A stretch of 64,000 nucleotides of DNA from Sinosporangium siamense (GTDB lineage Bacteria; Actinomycetota; Actinomycetes; Streptosporangiales; Streptosporangiaceae), in the NCBI RefSeq assembly GCF_016863435.1, contig NZ_BOOW01000046.1, positions 1 to 64,000 on the forward strand, given 5' to 3'. The notes under the pieces are model-generated. The model had not been told where the DNA came from and made no database searches. It worked only from the letters and a program-made list of their open reading frames with translations. This document shows positions 54,358 through 64,000 of this stretch, piece after piece. The translations under genes and the position numbers were made by a program. Position 1 is the stretch's first letter. Each line of letters begins with the position of its first letter.

Positions 54358-56034
54358 TTAGAGCCTCCTCCAGACCCGGCCGTCGCGGGCCATCATCGCG
54401 TCCGAGGACGGCGGTCCCCAGCTCCCCGCCGGGTAGTCCTCCGGCTGCCCCTGCGTCGCCCAGTGGTCCTCGATCGGGTCGAGGATCAGCCACGACAACT
54501 CGACCTCACGCTGGTGCGGGAACAGGGGCGGGTCGCCGATCAGCACGTCCAGCAGCAGCCGCTCATATGCCTCGGGCGAGGACTCCATGAACGACTCGCC
54601 GTAGGCGAAGTCCATCGAGACGTCCCGCACCTCCATCGCCGTGCCGGGCACCTTCGACCCGAAGCGTACGGTGATGCCCTCATCGGGCTGCACCCGGATC
54701 ACCAGCGCGTTCTGCCCGAGGATCTCGGTGTCGTCCTTGCTGAACGGCAGGTGCGGCGCCCGCTGGAACACCACGGCCACCTCGGTCACCCGGCGGCCGA
54801 GACGTTTGCCGGTGCGCAGGTAGAACGGCACACCCGCCCACCGCCGGTTGGCGATCTCCAGCTTGATGGCCGCGTAGGTCTCGGTGATGGAGTCGGCGGG
54901 GATGCCCTCCTCCTCCAGGTAGCCCACGACGGGCTCGCCGCCCTGCCACCCGGCGGCGTATTTCCCGCGTGCGGTGGACGACCCCAGGTCTTGCGGCAGC
55001 CGTACGGCCTTGAGCACCTTTTCCTTCTCGCGGCGCAGCGCGTCGGCGTCGAAGGAGGTCGGGTCCTCCATGGCGACGAGGGCGAGGAGCTGGAGCAGGT
55101 GGTTCTGGATCACGTCGCGGGCCGCGCCGATGCCGTCGTAGTAGCCGGCCCGGCCGCCGATGCCGATGTCCTCGGCCATCGTGATCTGCACGTGGTCGAC
55201 GTAGCCGCGGTTCCAGATGGGTTCGAACAAGTTGTTGGCGAACCGCAGCGCCATGATGTTCTGAACGGTCTCCTTACCGAGGTAGTGGTCGATGCGGAAC
55301 ACCGACTCCTCGGGGAACACCGCGCTCGTGATGGTGTTGAGCTCCATCGCGGAGGCCAGGTCGTGGCCGAAGGGCTTCTCGATCACGACGCGGCGCCAGG
55401 AGCCCTCGGGCGCGTCGGCGAGGCCGGTGCGCTGGAGCTGCTTCACCACCACGGGGAAGAACTTCGGCGGCACCGACAGGTAGAAGGCGTAGTTGCCGCC
55501 GGTGCCGCGCCGCCGGTCGATGTCGGCCAGGGCGTCGGCCAGCTTGTCGAACGCGTCGTCGTCGGAGAACTCACCCGGCACGAAGTGGATGCCTTCCGCG
55601 AGCTGCTTCCACACCTCCTCGCGGAACGGCGTGCGGGCGTGCTCCTTGATGGCGTCGTGGGTGAGCTGTGCGAAGTCCTGGTTGGCCCAGTCGCGCCGGG
55701 CGAAGCCCACGAGGGAGAAGCCCGGGGGCAGCAGCCCCCGGTTGCCGAGGTCGTAGATCGCCGGGAGCAGCTTGCGCTGCGCCAGGTCGCCGGTGACGCC
55801 GAACAGCACCAGCACGCAGGGCCCCGCGACCCGGGGGAGACGTTTGTCCCTCGGGTCGCGCAGCGGGTTGGCGAGGGCCGCCTGCATGGTGGTCGCGGTG
55901 CCGGCGACCGAGGCGGCCACCGCCATCGACTCCTCCGGGCGGGTGACGCCCTCGGGGGACCGCGCAAGAAGAGCGGCCTCCTCGACGGGCCCGGCCTGTT
56001 CGGGCACGTGCCTGTCCTTGTTCATCGCGGTCAC
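54358..56034 (-). CDS. zwf: Glucose-6-phosphate dehydrogenase
   Basis: The enzyme of about 558 residues oxidises glucose-6-phosphate with NADP. LVLFGVTGDLAQRKLLPAIYDL is the coenzyme site, RIDHYLGKETVQNI the active-site motif, and EKPFGHDL a substrate-site segment. GTG 56034 overlaps the pgi stop (GTGA); ATG 56025 (MNKDRHVPEQ) is an alternative start. Confidence 0.97.
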   Translation of the reverse strand: MTAMNKDRHVPEQAGPVEEAALLARSPEGVTRPEESMAVAASVAGTATTMQAALANPLRDPRDKRLPRVAGPCVLVLFGVTGDLAQRKLLPAIYDLGNRGLLPPGFSLVGFARRDWANQDFAQLTHDAIKEHARTPFREEVWKQLAEGIHFVPGEFSDDDAFDKLADALADIDRRRGTGGNYAFYLSVPPKFFPVVVKQLQRTGLADAPEGSWRRVVIEKPFGHDLASAMELNTITSAVFPEESVFRIDHYLGKETVQNIMALRFANNLFEPIWNRGYVDHVQITMAEDIGIGGRAGYYDGIGAARDVIQNHLLQLLALVAMEDPTSFDADALRREKEKVLKAVRLPQDLGSSTARGKYAAGWQGGEPVVGYLEEEGIPADSITETYAAIKLEIANRRWAGVPFYLRTGKRLGRRVTEVAVVFQRAPHLPFSKDDTEILGQNALVIRVQPDEGITVRFGSKVPGTAMEVRDVSMDFAYGESFMESSPEAYERLLLDVLIGDPPLFPHQREVELSWLILDPIEDHWATQGQPEDYPAGSWGPPSSDAMMARDGRVWRRL

Positions 56035-57659
56035 ACCTCTCGCGCGGCGTGTAGCAGGTGGGCGATGCCGGCCACCCGGTCGGTCAGGTGGAGGCGGACC
56101 GCGGGCCGCCCGCGCCCGGTCAGCGCGCCGAGGTCGCCGAGGGCCTGGGCGAGCTGGAGCCTGCCGAGGGTGTAGGGCTTGCCGGGCACCGGGACGTCCT
56201 CCGCGACGGCTCCGGTGATCTGCAGGAACACGCCGTTCTGCGGCCCGCCCTTGTGGTATTGCCCGGTGGAGTGCAGGAACCTCGGGCCCCAGCCGAAGGT
56301 CACCGGCCGGTCGGTGCGCACCGCGAGCAGCGCCCGCAGGGTGGCCGGGTCGGCGGCGGTCCAGGCGTCGGCCATCTCGTCGAAGGAGGCGTCCTCCGCC
56401 ACTGGGATGTCGAAGGCCGCCAGCCGGTCCAGATATGCCATGATCGCGAGGTAGCCCTCGCCGGGCACCTGGTTCAGCAGGATGGTGAGGACGTCCGACA
56501 GGTCCTTCGGGTTGCCGGGCAGCTCGCCGTACACCTCGACGGGACCGTCGGTCAGCAGCGGCTGCCCGACCGGCAGCGGGCCCTCGCCCGCCGCGGCCAG
56601 CAGCTCATTGGTGTTGGCCTTCGACTCGGCCACGTTGGGCTGGTCGAACGGGTCGATGCCGAGCAGGCGCCCGGCGATCGCCGTGGCATATTCCCAGATG
56701 AGGAACTGCGCCCCGAGCGGCCCCTCGACGCGCAAGTCGCCGTCGCCGGTGCCGATCACGGCGACCAGCTCGTCGCCGGCCCCGCCCGGGTCGGCCCCGA
56801 CGACCGGCAGGACTCCCAGGCCCTGCTTGCCGGTGGACTCGGCGATGAGCTGCTCGATCCAGTCGGGCAGCCCGTTGATCTCCGACAGCGCGTCCTCAAG
56901 CAGCAGCTTGTCCCGTCCGGCCAGCGCCGCGGCGCCGATCGCGGCCCCGAGCTCCAGTCCGGGGTTGCCCTCGCCCTCCCCGAGAAGGGGGTGTACGTCT
57001 GCGGCCTCGTCGAGCAGCGACACCACGTCGGCCCCGGCCAGGGCGCTCGGCACGAGCCCGAACGCCGACAGGGCGCTGTAGCGGCCGCCCACGTTGGGAT
57101 CGGCCAGGATGATGTTGTAGCCGGAGTCGATCGCGAGCTGCTCCAGCGGCGAGCCCGGGTCGGTCACGACCACGATGCGGTCGGCCGGGTCGATGCCGGC
57201 GTCGCGGAAGGCCTGCTCGTAGATGCGCCTGTGGCTGTCGGTCTCCACTGTGCCGCCGCTCTTGCTGGCGACGACGACGATGGTGCGCTCCAGCCGGTCC
57301 CGGAGGGCCCGGAGCACCTGTCCGGGGTCGGTGGTGTCGAGCACGGTCAGCGGCACGTCGGCCGTGGCCGTGATGACCTCGGGCGCCAGGGATGATCCCC
57401 CCATCCCCGCCAGAACCACGTGGTCAAGATGTTCGGCCTGCGCCTTCTCCACCAGGTTGGTGATCTCGGGGATCAGCTCCCGGCTGGTGAGGGGCAGGTT
57501 GAGCCACCCGAGCCGGATGGCCGCCTCGGCTTCGGCCGAGGGACCCCACAGGGTGGAGTCCCCCGACGCGAGGGCTTGCGGCACCCCCTCGGCGGCGAGC
57601 TCACGGGCGGCTTCGGCGGCCTTTCCGGCCACCTCGTCGTCACCGAAAGTTACCGACAT
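56031..57659 (-). CDS. pgi: Glucose-6-phosphate isomerase
   Basis: The 542-residue product has the SIS-type isomerase motifs: VLAGMGGSSLAPEV, VVASKSGGTVETDSHRRIYEQAF, and NVGGRYSALSAFGLVPSAL. It is the bacterial form that sits in pentose-phosphate operons, shorter in similarity to the E. coli type. ATG 57659 (MSVTFGDDEV) is the start; the frame runs further up without similarity. It follows tal by 40 bp. Confidence 0.93.
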   Translation of the reverse strand: MSVTFGDDEVAGKAAEAARELAAEGVPQALASGDSTLWGPSAEAEAAIRLGWLNLPLTSRELIPEITNLVEKAQAEHLDHVVLAGMGGSSLAPEVITATADVPLTVLDTTDPGQVLRALRDRLERTIVVVASKSGGTVETDSHRRIYEQAFRDAGIDPADRIVVVTDPGSPLEQLAIDSGYNIILADPNVGGRYSALSAFGLVPSALAGADVVSLLDEAADVHPLLGEGEGNPGLELGAAIGAAALAGRDKLLLEDALSEINGLPDWIEQLIAESTGKQGLGVLPVVGADPGGAGDELVAVIGTGDGDLRVEGPLGAQFLIWEYATAIAGRLLGIDPFDQPNVAESKANTNELLAAAGEGPLPVGQPLLTDGPVEVYGELPGNPKDLSDVLTILLNQVPGEGYLAIMAYLDRLAAFDIPVAEDASFDEMADAWTAADPATLRALLAVRTDRPVTFGWGPRFLHSTGQYHKGGPQNGVFLQITGAVAEDVPVPGKPYTLGRLQLAQALGDLGALTGRGRPAVRLHLTDRVAGIAHLLHAAREV

Positions 57660-57699
57660 GTCCGTCAAACCCCCAGGTTTGTCAGGTGTTGGTACTGTG

Positions 57700-58803
57700 T
57701 CAGGCCTTCTTGAGTTCTGCCGCGACGGTGTCGAGAAGCTCGATCCAGGACGCCTCGAACTTCTCCACGCCCTCGTCCTCCAGCACCTTGACGACGTCGT
57801 CGTAGTCGATGCCGATCTCCCTGAGCGCGGCCATCGTGTTCCAGGCCTGCTCGTAGAAGGGGCGGACCGTGTCGCCGTCGACGCTGGAGTGGTCGGCCGC
57901 CGCCGTGAGGGTCTTCTCCGGAAGCGTGTTGACCGTGCCCGCCGTGACGAGCTCGTCCACATAAAGGGTGTCGGAGTAGTCCGGGTTCTTCACGCCGGTC
58001 GAGGCCCACAGCGGCCGCTGCGGGCGCGCCCCCCGCGCGGCGAGCGCCTGCCAGCGCTCGGAGGCCATGACGTCCTCGAACGCGGCGAACGCCAGCCGGG
58101 CGTTGGCGACCGCGGCCTTGCCGCGCAGCGCCAGTGCCTCGGGGGTGCCGATCGCCTCCAGCCGCTTGTCGATCTCGCTGTCGACCCGGCTCACGAAGAA
58201 CGACGCCACCGACGAGACGGCGGACAGGTCGTGACCGGCCTGCGCGGCCCGCTCAAGACCGGTCAGCCATGCGTCCATGACCTGACGGTAGCGCTCCAGC
58301 GAGAAGATCAAGGTGACATTGACACTGATGCCGTCCGCGAGCGCCTGTGTGATCGCGGGCAGGCCCTCCAGCGTCGCCGGGATCTTGATGTAGAGGTTGG
58401 GCCGGTCGACCATCCACCAGAGCGCGCGGGCCTCGGCGACGGTCTTGTCCGTCTCGCGGGCCAGCCTCGGGTCGACCTCGATCGACACCCGGCCGTCCAG
58501 GCCCCCCGTGGTGTCGTAGACCGGGCGCAGCACGTCGGCGGCCCACCGGATGTCGAACGTCGTGATCAGGCGCACCGCCTCACCCACGTCCACCCCGCGC
58601 ACCGACAGGTCGTGGAGCTGCGGGGCGTAGGCGTCGCCCTTGCTGAGGGCGTTCGCGAAGATCGTCGGGTTGGAGGTGACGCCCACCACGTTCTTGTCAC
58701 GGATCAGCTCGGCCAGGTTGCCGGTGCGCAGGCGCTCGCGGCTGATGTCGTCCAGCCACAGAGACACCCCGTGGGCGGAGAGCTTTCTCAGAATCTCACT
58801 CAT
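57700..58803 (-). CDS. tal: Transaldolase
   Basis: The 367-residue product matches actinobacterial transaldolase: [27 protein letters not shown], the Schiff-base Lys in [16 protein letters not shown], and [16 protein letters not shown]. It transfers a dihydroxyacetone unit between sugar phosphates. It starts 2 bp after the tkt stop. Confidence 0.96.
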   Translation of the reverse strand: MSEILRKLSAHGVSLWLDDISRERLRTGNLAELIRDKNVVGVTSNPTIFANALSKGDAYAPQLHDLSVRGVDVGEAVRLITTFDIRWAADVLRPVYDTTGGLDGRVSIEVDPRLARETDKTVAEARALWWMVDRPNLYIKIPATLEGLPAITQALADGISVNVTLIFSLERYRQVMDAWLTGLERAAQAGHDLSAVSSVASFFVSRVDSEIDKRLEAIGTPEALALRGKAAVANARLAFAAFEDVMASERWQALAARGARPQRPLWASTGVKNPDYSDTLYVDELVTAGTVNTLPEKTLTAAADHSSVDGDTVRPFYEQAWNTMAALREIGIDYDDVVKVLEDEGVEKFEASWIELLDTVAAELKKA

Positions 58804-58805
58804 GA

Positions 58806-60926
58806 TCAGTTTCCCGTCGTCTCGCCCTTGTCGGCCGCCTCGGAACCGGCCTTCGCGAGGCTCGCCTTGGCGGCGGCGACCACACGCTCGGCGGTGAGTC
58901 CGAACTGCTCAAACAGGGTCTTATACGGAGCCGAAGCACCGAAGTGCTCCAGACTCACCACTTCCCCGTGCTCCCCTACGAACTCACGCCAGCCCAGCGC
59001 AATTCCCGCCTCCACCGCGACACGCGCGTGAACGGTGGGCGGCAGGACCGTCTGCCGGTAGGCCGGCTCCTGCGCGTGGAACCACTCGACACACGGCATC
59101 GACACGACCCGCGTCGGGATGCCCTTGCCCTCGAGTACGGCACGGGCCTCGACGGCGATCGAGACCTCGGAGCCGGTGCCGATGATCACGACCTCCGGCT
59201 GCCCGGTCGAGGCGTCCTCCAGCACGTAGCCGCCCCGCCGCACCTTGGCGGTGTCGCCGGTGCCGCTGTAGACGGGGAGGTTCTGCCGGGTGAGCGCCAG
59301 CGCCGCGGGGCGGTCGTTGTGCTCCAGCACGATCTGCCAGGCGGCCGCGGTCTCCTTGGCGTCGGCCGGGCGCACCACGTCCAGGCCCGGGATCGCGCGC
59401 AGCGACCACAGGTGCTCGACCGGCTGGTGGGTCGGGCCGTCCTCGCCGAGACCGATGGAGTCGTGCGTCCACACGTAGGTCACCGGCAGCTTCATGAGCG
59501 CCGCCAGGCGGACGGCGGGGCGCATGTAGTCGGAGAACACCAGGAAGGTGCCGCCGTAGGGCCGGGTGCCGCCGTGCAGGGCGATGCCGTTCAGGATCGC
59601 GCCCATGCCGTGCTCGCGGACGCCGAAGTGCAGCGTGCGGCCGTAGGGGTTGCCGGGGAACTCCTTGGTCTGGAACTCCTCGGGGATGAAGGACGGCTCG
59701 CCCTTCATCGTGGTGTTGTTGGAGTCGGCGAGGTCGGCCGAGCCGCCCCACAGCTCGGGCAGCACCGGCGCGAGCGCGCTCAGCACCTCACCCGACGCCT
59801 TGCGGGTGGCGACCTCCTTGCCCGTCTCGAAGGACGGCAGAGCCTCGGTCCAGCCCAGCGGAAGCGCGCGGGCGCTGATGCGGTCGAACTCGGCAGCGCG
59901 CTCGGGGTTGGCCTGCCGCCAGTTCTCGAAGGTCTTGTCCCACTCGGCTCGTGCCGTACGGCCCCGCTCGACGATCTGCCGGGCGTGGGCGAGCACGTCC
60001 TGGGGCACGTCGAAGGCGACGTGCGGGTCCATGCCGAGGATCTCCTTGGTGGCGGCCACCTCGGCGGCGCCGAGGGCCGAACCGTGGATCTTGCCGGTGT
60101 TCTGCTTGGTGGGGGCGGGCCAGCCGATGATCGTGCGCAGCTTGATCAGCGTCGGCCGCCCGGTCTCGGCGCGCGACGCCTCAAGGGCCTGGTGCAGCGC
60201 CTCGACGTCCTCGGCGTATGAGCCGGTGGCGGTCCAGTCGACGCTGATCACCTGCCAGCCGTAGGCCTCGTAGCGCTTGCCCACGTCCTCCGACAGGGCG
60301 ATGCGGGTGTCGTCCTCGATCGAGATGCGGTTGTCGTCGTAGACGACGGTCAGGTTGCCGAGCCTCTGGTGCCCGGCGAGCGCCGACACCTCGTGGCTGA
60401 TGCCCTCCTCGATGTCGCCGTCGGAGGCGAAGCACCAGATGTGGTGGTCGAAGGGGCTCGACCCCGGCGCCGCCTCCGGGTCGAACAGGCCGCGCTCGCG
60501 GCGGGCCGCCATGGCCATGCCGACCGCGTTGCCGATGCCCTGGCCGAGCGGCCCCGTGGTGGTCTCCACGCCTGCCGTGTGGCCGTGCTCGGGGTGGCCC
60601 GGGGTCAGGCTCTCCCACTGCCGGAGAGACTTGAGGTCCTCAAGGGAGAGGCCGTAGCCCGACAGGTAGAGCTGAATGTAAAGCGTCAGGCTGGTGTGAC
60701 CGCACGACAGCACGAATCTGTCTCTCCCGGCCCATGTCGGGTCGGTCGGGTCGTGGCGCATGATGCGCTGGAAAAGTAGGTAAGCGGCGGGAGCCAAACT
60801 CATGGCGGTGCCGGGGTGCCCCGATCCCGCCCTCTCCACCGCGTCCATCGCCAGGGCCCTGACGACGTCGACCGCCTGCCGGTCGAGGTCGTCCCACTCA
60901 AGGGCTGGCACGAGTTCGCTGCTCAA
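58806..60926 (-). CDS. tkt: Transketolase
   Basis: The enzyme of about 706 residues uses thiamin diphosphate to transfer two-carbon units. Motifs: [19 protein letters not shown], the ThDP/Mg site [25 protein letters not shown]...DDN, the pyrimidine-domain [12 protein letters not shown] and [19 protein letters not shown] 60926 ([19 protein letters not shown]) is preferred: GGAGAG lies 7-8 nt upstream and it matches the family start; ATG 60971 and GTG 60983 are possible. First gene of the operon tkt-tal-pgi-zwf-opcA-pgl. Confidence 0.95.
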   Translation of the reverse strand: MSSELVPALEWDDLDRQAVDVVRALAMDAVERAGSGHPGTAMSLAPAAYLLFQRIMRHDPTDPTWAGRDRFVLSCGHTSLTLYIQLYLSGYGLSLEDLKSLRQWESLTPGHPEHGHTAGVETTTGPLGQGIGNAVGMAMAARRERGLFDPEAAPGSSPFDHHIWCFASDGDIEEGISHEVSALAGHQRLGNLTVVYDDNRISIEDDTRIALSEDVGKRYEAYGWQVISVDWTATGSYAEDVEALHQALEASRAETGRPTLIKLRTIIGWPAPTKQNTGKIHGSALGAAEVAATKEILGMDPHVAFDVPQDVLAHARQIVERGRTARAEWDKTFENWRQANPERAAEFDRISARALPLGWTEALPSFETGKEVATRKASGEVLSALAPVLPELWGGSADLADSNNTTMKGEPSFIPEEFQTKEFPGNPYGRTLHFGVREHGMGAILNGIALHGGTRPYGGTFLVFSDYMRPAVRLAALMKLPVTYVWTHDSIGLGEDGPTHQPVEHLWSLRAIPGLDVVRPADAKETAAAWQIVLEHNDRPAALALTRQNLPVYSGTGDTAKVRRGGYVLEDASTGQPEVVIIGTGSEVSIAVEARAVLEGKGIPTRVVSMPCVEWFHAQEPAYRQTVLPPTVHARVAVEAGIALGWREFVGEHGEVVSLEHFGASAPYKTLFEQFGLTAERVVAAAKASLAKAGSEAADKGETTGN

Positions 60927-61264
60927 CTGGCTCTCCGGATCTAGATTGTGGTGATGGCACCGATGTGGCATTCCCGCCCACACCGGACCCTAACGGAACG
61001 TCCCCGTTATCGTGGCGTGACCTGTAGGCGCACAGCGCTTATCCTGCACCGTCCGCGCGCCTGTGGGCATCGCTCGCCGCGCACCTGTCCGCACGGCTCT
61101 GAACAGCGCATTTAGCAGCCTCCTCGCCAGGCGGCCAAGCCCCCAGTGCCGGGACCGGCCACGGCCCCCACTAAAGTGATTTTCGCAAAGGCCGCCTGAG
61201 TCGGCGTTCGCCGATCCGCTCTAATCAGAGGTTACGCGTTGACCCCGCACGTGCTGGAAGCACC
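60927..61264. other. Divergent promoter region of tkt and ctaB
   Basis: The 338-bp gap has no gene. Both the pentose-phosphate operon and ctaB must start here. A GCGCTTATCCTG element around 61036-61047 is the best -10-like sequence, but no matching -35 is certain. Confidence 0.4.
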
Positions 61265-62227
61265 TTGACGGTGCTCACGAACAAGCCATCGACGGTTCCA
61301 CCAGGGACGGCGTCGGATGCGCGCCCCCAAGTGGAGTCCCGCTCGATCGGCGGGCTCGTCAAGGCATATATCGCGCTGACCAAGCCGCGGATCATCGAGC
61401 AGCTGCTCATCACCACTCTGCCGGTGATGTTCCTGGCCGCGCGCGGTCTTCCGCCCCTCTGGCCCGCCGTGGCCACCCTGGTGTTCGGCACCCTGTCCGC
61501 CGGCAGCGCGAACGCGCTGAACTGCTATATCGACCGGGATATCGACGCGACCATGCGGCGCACCCGCCGCCGCCCGCTCGCCCGGGATCAGGTCTCGCCC
61601 CACGCCGCGCTGATCTTTGGCATAGTTTTGGGAGCCCTCTCGACCCTTGGCCTCGGGCTGACGGTCAACTGGGTTTCCGCAGGTCTGTCGCTCAGCGCGA
61701 TCCTTTTCTATGTCCTCGTCTATTCGTTGTTGCTCAAAAGGCGCACCGCTCAGAACATCGTCTGGGGCGGCATCGCCGGCTGCATGCCCGTGATGATCGG
61801 CTGGAGCGGTGTCACGGGGCGCCTGGACTGGACCCCGCTGGTGCTCTTCGGCGTGGTGTTCCTCTGGACGCCGCCCCACACCTGGACTCTCGCGATGCGT
61901 TACAAGGAGGACTACGCCGCGGCCAAGGTGCCGATGCTGCCCGTGGTCGCCACCGAGCGCCGCGTCCTGATCGAGTGCATCGCCTACACCTGGGCGACCG
62001 TGCTCTGCTCCCTGCTGCTGTGGCCCGTCGCCGGCACCACGCTGCTCTACCCGGCCGTGGCCGGCGTGCTCGGCGCGGTCTGCCTGTATGAGGTCCACCG
62101 CCTGCTGCGCCGCCACAACGCCGGCATCCGGGGGCTCGATCTGCGGCCGATGCGCTTCTTCCACTGGTCGAACGCCTATCTGTCGCTGCTCTTCCTGGCC
62201 GTCGCGATCGACTCGCTGCTTGTCTGA
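61265..62227 (+). CDS. ctaB: Protoheme IX farnesyltransferase (heme O synthase)
   Basis: The 320-residue integral membrane UbiA-family enzyme farnesylates heme B for cytochrome oxidase. [23 protein letters not shown] is the family start, [24 protein letters not shown] the first Asp-rich motif, and [16 protein letters not shown] the second. About nine helices. TTG 61265 and GTG 61271 are both possible starts. Location beside tkt is typical for actinobacteria. Confidence 0.95.
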   Translation: MTVLTNKPSTVPPGTASDARPQVESRSIGGLVKAYIALTKPRIIEQLLITTLPVMFLAARGLPPLWPAVATLVFGTLSAGSANALNCYIDRDIDATMRRTRRRPLARDQVSPHAALIFGIVLGALSTLGLGLTVNWVSAGLSLSAILFYVLVYSLLLKRRTAQNIVWGGIAGCMPVMIGWSGVTGRLDWTPLVLFGVVFLWTPPHTWTLAMRYKEDYAAAKVPMLPVVATERRVLIECIAYTWATVLCSLLLWPVAGTTLLYPAVAGVLGAVCLYEVHRLLRRHNAGIRGLDLRPMRFFHWSNAYLSLLFLAVAIDSLLV

Positions 62228-62361
62228 CAAGCAGCGCGGATCGTCACAGGCGTCGCACGAGATGTCGCAGAGGTTGCGAGGGACTTGCCGTACGGTGGCC
62301 CCATGGTGACCGAGCGTTCACGCCTCGGGACACCTCGTGCTAGATCGGTTACAGTCACAGC

Positions 62362-63525
62362 ATGACGAGCCGAGATCCGCGCTGGGTGTTCAAGGACCGC
62401 CCATCCGTCAGCCTGATCGCCGGGCTTGTCATCGCGGGCATCTGCGCTCTCGTGTCGCTGTCCTTCGACATCCTGAACGGCGAGCCGGTGCAGTTCTTCA
62501 TCGCGCTCTCGCTCGCCATCGCCCCCGTCCCGGTCCTGCTGGCCGCCGTCCTCGCGCTCGACCGCATGGAGCCCGAGCCGCGCGGCAACCTCGCCTTCGC
62601 CTTCGCGTGGGGGGCGGGCGTCGCGGTCCTCGTGGCCGGGCTCGTCAACTCCCTCAACCTCCACTACATCGGGGAGGCAGCCCAGCTCTCGGCGACCAGC
62701 GCGCGCAACATCGCCGCCACCTTCGGGGCGCCGCTGGTCGAGGAGACGATGAAGGGCCTGGTGCTGTTAGGGCTGCTGAAGTGGCGCAGCCAGGAGCTCG
62801 ACGGGCCCACCGACGGCGTGATCTACGCCGGCATGGTCGGTCTCGGGTTCGCCATGAGCGAGAACGTCAGCTATTACATCGGCGCGCTCCAGGACCTCGG
62901 CGCCCAGGGGCTCGCCGTCACCGTCGTGCTGCGCGGCGTGCTCTCGCCCTTCGCGCACCCGCTGTTCACCTCCATGATCGGCATCGCCGTCGCCTACGCC
63001 GCGCAGCGGCGCAAGGGGCAGCGAGCGTTCCTGATCTTCCTCGGGTGGCTGGGGGCGATGCTGCTCCACGGCATCTGGAATGGCTTCGCCTCCTACGGGG
63101 GCTTCGGCGGGCTCGCCCTCGCCTACCTGGTCCTGATGATGGTGCTGATCACGGTGATCGGCGTCGTCCTGCGTGACAGAAGACGCATCGTGGCCCTCAT
63201 CCAGCGCTACCTGCCCGCCTATGCGCCGACCCGCCTCGTCAACCCCTCCGACGTGCACATGTTGTCGGCCCTCTCCCGCCGCCGCCTCGCCCGCCAGTGG
63301 GCCAGGAAACACGGCGGCAGGGAGGGACTGCACGCCATGGGCGACTACCAGCTCGCCGCCACCGAACTCGGCCTCCTCCACGAACGCGCCGCCCGCGGCA
63401 TGATCGGCGAACAGGCGTTCCGCGCCGAGCAGGAGGCCCTCCTCCAGTGCATGCAATCCGCCCGCGCCCGCTTCCCGGTCCACGCCGACCGCGCGACCAA
63501 CCCGTGGGGCACCCCGTCGGTCTGA
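62362..63525 (+). CDS. PrsW-type intramembrane metalloprotease
   Basis: The 387-residue product has about eight transmembrane helices in residues 20-270 and the PrsW/CPBP motifs: APLVEETMKGLVLLGLL (EExxK), FAMSENVSYY, and AHPLFTSM and LLHGIWNGF with metal-binding His. A soluble C-terminal tail of about 110 residues follows. Relatives cleave anti-sigma factors (PrsW in Bacillus); its target here is unknown. ATG 62362; no strong Shine-Dalgarno. Confidence 0.88.
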   Translation: MTSRDPRWVFKDRPSVSLIAGLVIAGICALVSLSFDILNGEPVQFFIALSLAIAPVPVLLAAVLALDRMEPEPRGNLAFAFAWGAGVAVLVAGLVNSLNLHYIGEAAQLSATSARNIAATFGAPLVEETMKGLVLLGLLKWRSQELDGPTDGVIYAGMVGLGFAMSENVSYYIGALQDLGAQGLAVTVVLRGVLSPFAHPLFTSMIGIAVAYAAQRRKGQRAFLIFLGWLGAMLLHGIWNGFASYGGFGGLALAYLVLMMVLITVIGVVLRDRRRIVALIQRYLPAYAPTRLVNPSDVHMLSALSRRRLARQWARKHGGREGLHAMGDYQLAATELGLLHERAARGMIGEQAFRAEQEALLQCMQSARARFPVHADRATNPWGTPSV

Positions 63526-63551
63526 CGCGGGGGTAGGGGTTCGTCACCTTA

Positions 63552-63755
63552 TTGATCCGGCGAATTATGGATCTGTTGCAAATGAGGTGTCATTATTGCG
63601 GTGTAGTGGGGGTGTATCCAGAGAAGTCGTATTTCCTACGACAATTTGAGTCGGACTTGCCGCGTGGCTGCGGTGGATTCGCCCCGCCGCCGACGTGTCG
63701 TTGCTGCTCACCCCAGTGGTGGGAGCTGGTGCGACTCTTCATCGCATGGGTTTAG
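63552..63755 (+). CDS. Doubtful small Cys-rich ORF
   Basis: A 67-codon frame contains MRCHYCGVVGVYP and later CRCCSPQWW, two CxxC-like pairs that could form a zinc site. Local composition is AT-richer than the rest of the window, no ribosome-binding site is clear, and it lies in a small gap. It may be chance or a decayed gene. Confidence 0.2.
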   Translation: MIRRIMDLLQMRCHYCGVVGVYPEKSYFLRQFESDLPRGCGGFAPPPTCRCCSPQWWELVRLFIAWV

Positions 63756-63787
63756 GTGATTTCCGTCCTGCCAGGAGGATGTGTTCC

Positions 63788-64000
63788 ATGCATGAGTCGC
63801 CCGGCGTCGAGGGGATGCCGCAGTCGGTAAAACTTGCTCGTGTCCTGTTATGGATAGAGTTCGCGCTAGGTGTCCTAGGGCTCGTTCTCGTCGCCATAGC
63901 CGTCAGCCAATTGGCGGACGACGCCCAGCTTGAGGTGGCCGGCATAACCGGCGGCATCGTGTGGGTGCTCGGCTATTCCTTCGCCCTCGTCGCCCTCGTT
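63788..64000 (+). CDS. Start of a membrane protein, cut by the window end
   Basis: The 71 visible codons begin MHESPGVEGMPQSVKLARVL and continue into a long hydrophobic helix (LLWIEFALGVLGLVLVAIAV), a short loop and the start of a second one (GGIVWVLGYSFALVALV). CAGGAGGAT (63771-63779) before ATG 63788 is a strong ribosome-binding site. No family can be named from this fragment. Confidence 0.7.
   Translation, partial: MHESPGVEGMPQSVKLARVLLWIEFALGVLGLVLVAIAVSQLADDAQLEVAGITGGIVWVLGYSFALVALV

Overview
The window is chromosomal DNA of a high-GC actinomycete. The core genes (whiA, rbpA, opcA, steA/steB, actinobacterial tal and tkt, SCP2 and RGG/TPR proteins), GTG/TTG starts and 4-base GTGA/ATGA overlaps all point there. 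The style and the long low-complexity proteins suggest a Streptosporangiales-type filamentous actinomycete, but the genus cannot be fixed from sequence alone.

Layout. (1) 1-11.7 kb is an accessory-looking stretch between conserved genes. It holds a small membrane protein, a broken methionine aminopeptidase fragment, an RGG/RDRD-rich TPR protein, a decayed CRISPR-like array without cas genes, two plasmid-sized gaps of low coding character, an SSB/OB-fold protein with a strange tail, a metallo-hydrolase, a DUF1015 protein, a small TPR protein and a tandem-repeat intergenic region. (2) 10.2-21.9 kb is the conserved actinobacterial tlyA block (HAD phosphatase, SCP2, a phasin/histone-H1-like protein, small protein, tlyA, nadK, recN, steA, steB). 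It continues into an MraY-like membrane protein, a MurJ-type flippase and a glycosyltransferase. (3) 24.8-29.8 kb holds terC under a yybP-ykoY (Mn2+) riboswitch, psd-pssA for phosphatidylethanolamine synthesis, bioB and a glyoxalase-II-like hydrolase. (4) 30-41.1 kb holds uvrA, a Rieske lipoprotein, a ClpC/ClpB-like AAA+ protein with a degenerate second ATPase ring, uvrC, rapZ, yvcK and whiA. (5) 41.5-45.3 kb is the glycolytic operon gap-pgk-tpiA followed by secG and rbpA. (6) 45.6-52.6 kb is accessory: an FAD oxidoreductase/amidohydrolase pair, a rifampin-phosphotransferase-like enzyme and an adenosine-deaminase-family enzyme. (7) 52.7-60.9 kb is the pentose-phosphate operon on the minus strand (tkt-tal-pgi-zwf-opcA-pgl), with ctaB diverging from it. 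It is followed by a PrsW-type protease and the start of a membrane protein cut by the window end.

The genes form recognisable functional groups: cell-envelope precursor handling and septum proteins (steA/B, MraY-like, murJ), DNA repair (recN, uvrA, uvrC), and central carbon flux (gap-pgk-tpiA and the pentose-phosphate operon, with the carbon-flux regulators rapZ and yvcK nearby). The most unusual items are the decayed CRISPR-like array (4256-4566), the Clp protein whose second ATPase domain lacks its catalytic residues, the PhaF-like phasin/H1 fusion in the tlyA locus, and the riboswitch whose 3' aptamer strand can pair perfectly with the terC ribosome-binding site. No tRNA, rRNA, intact insertion sequence, prophage or cas gene was seen. 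All family assignments rest on motifs read by eye; no database search was run.
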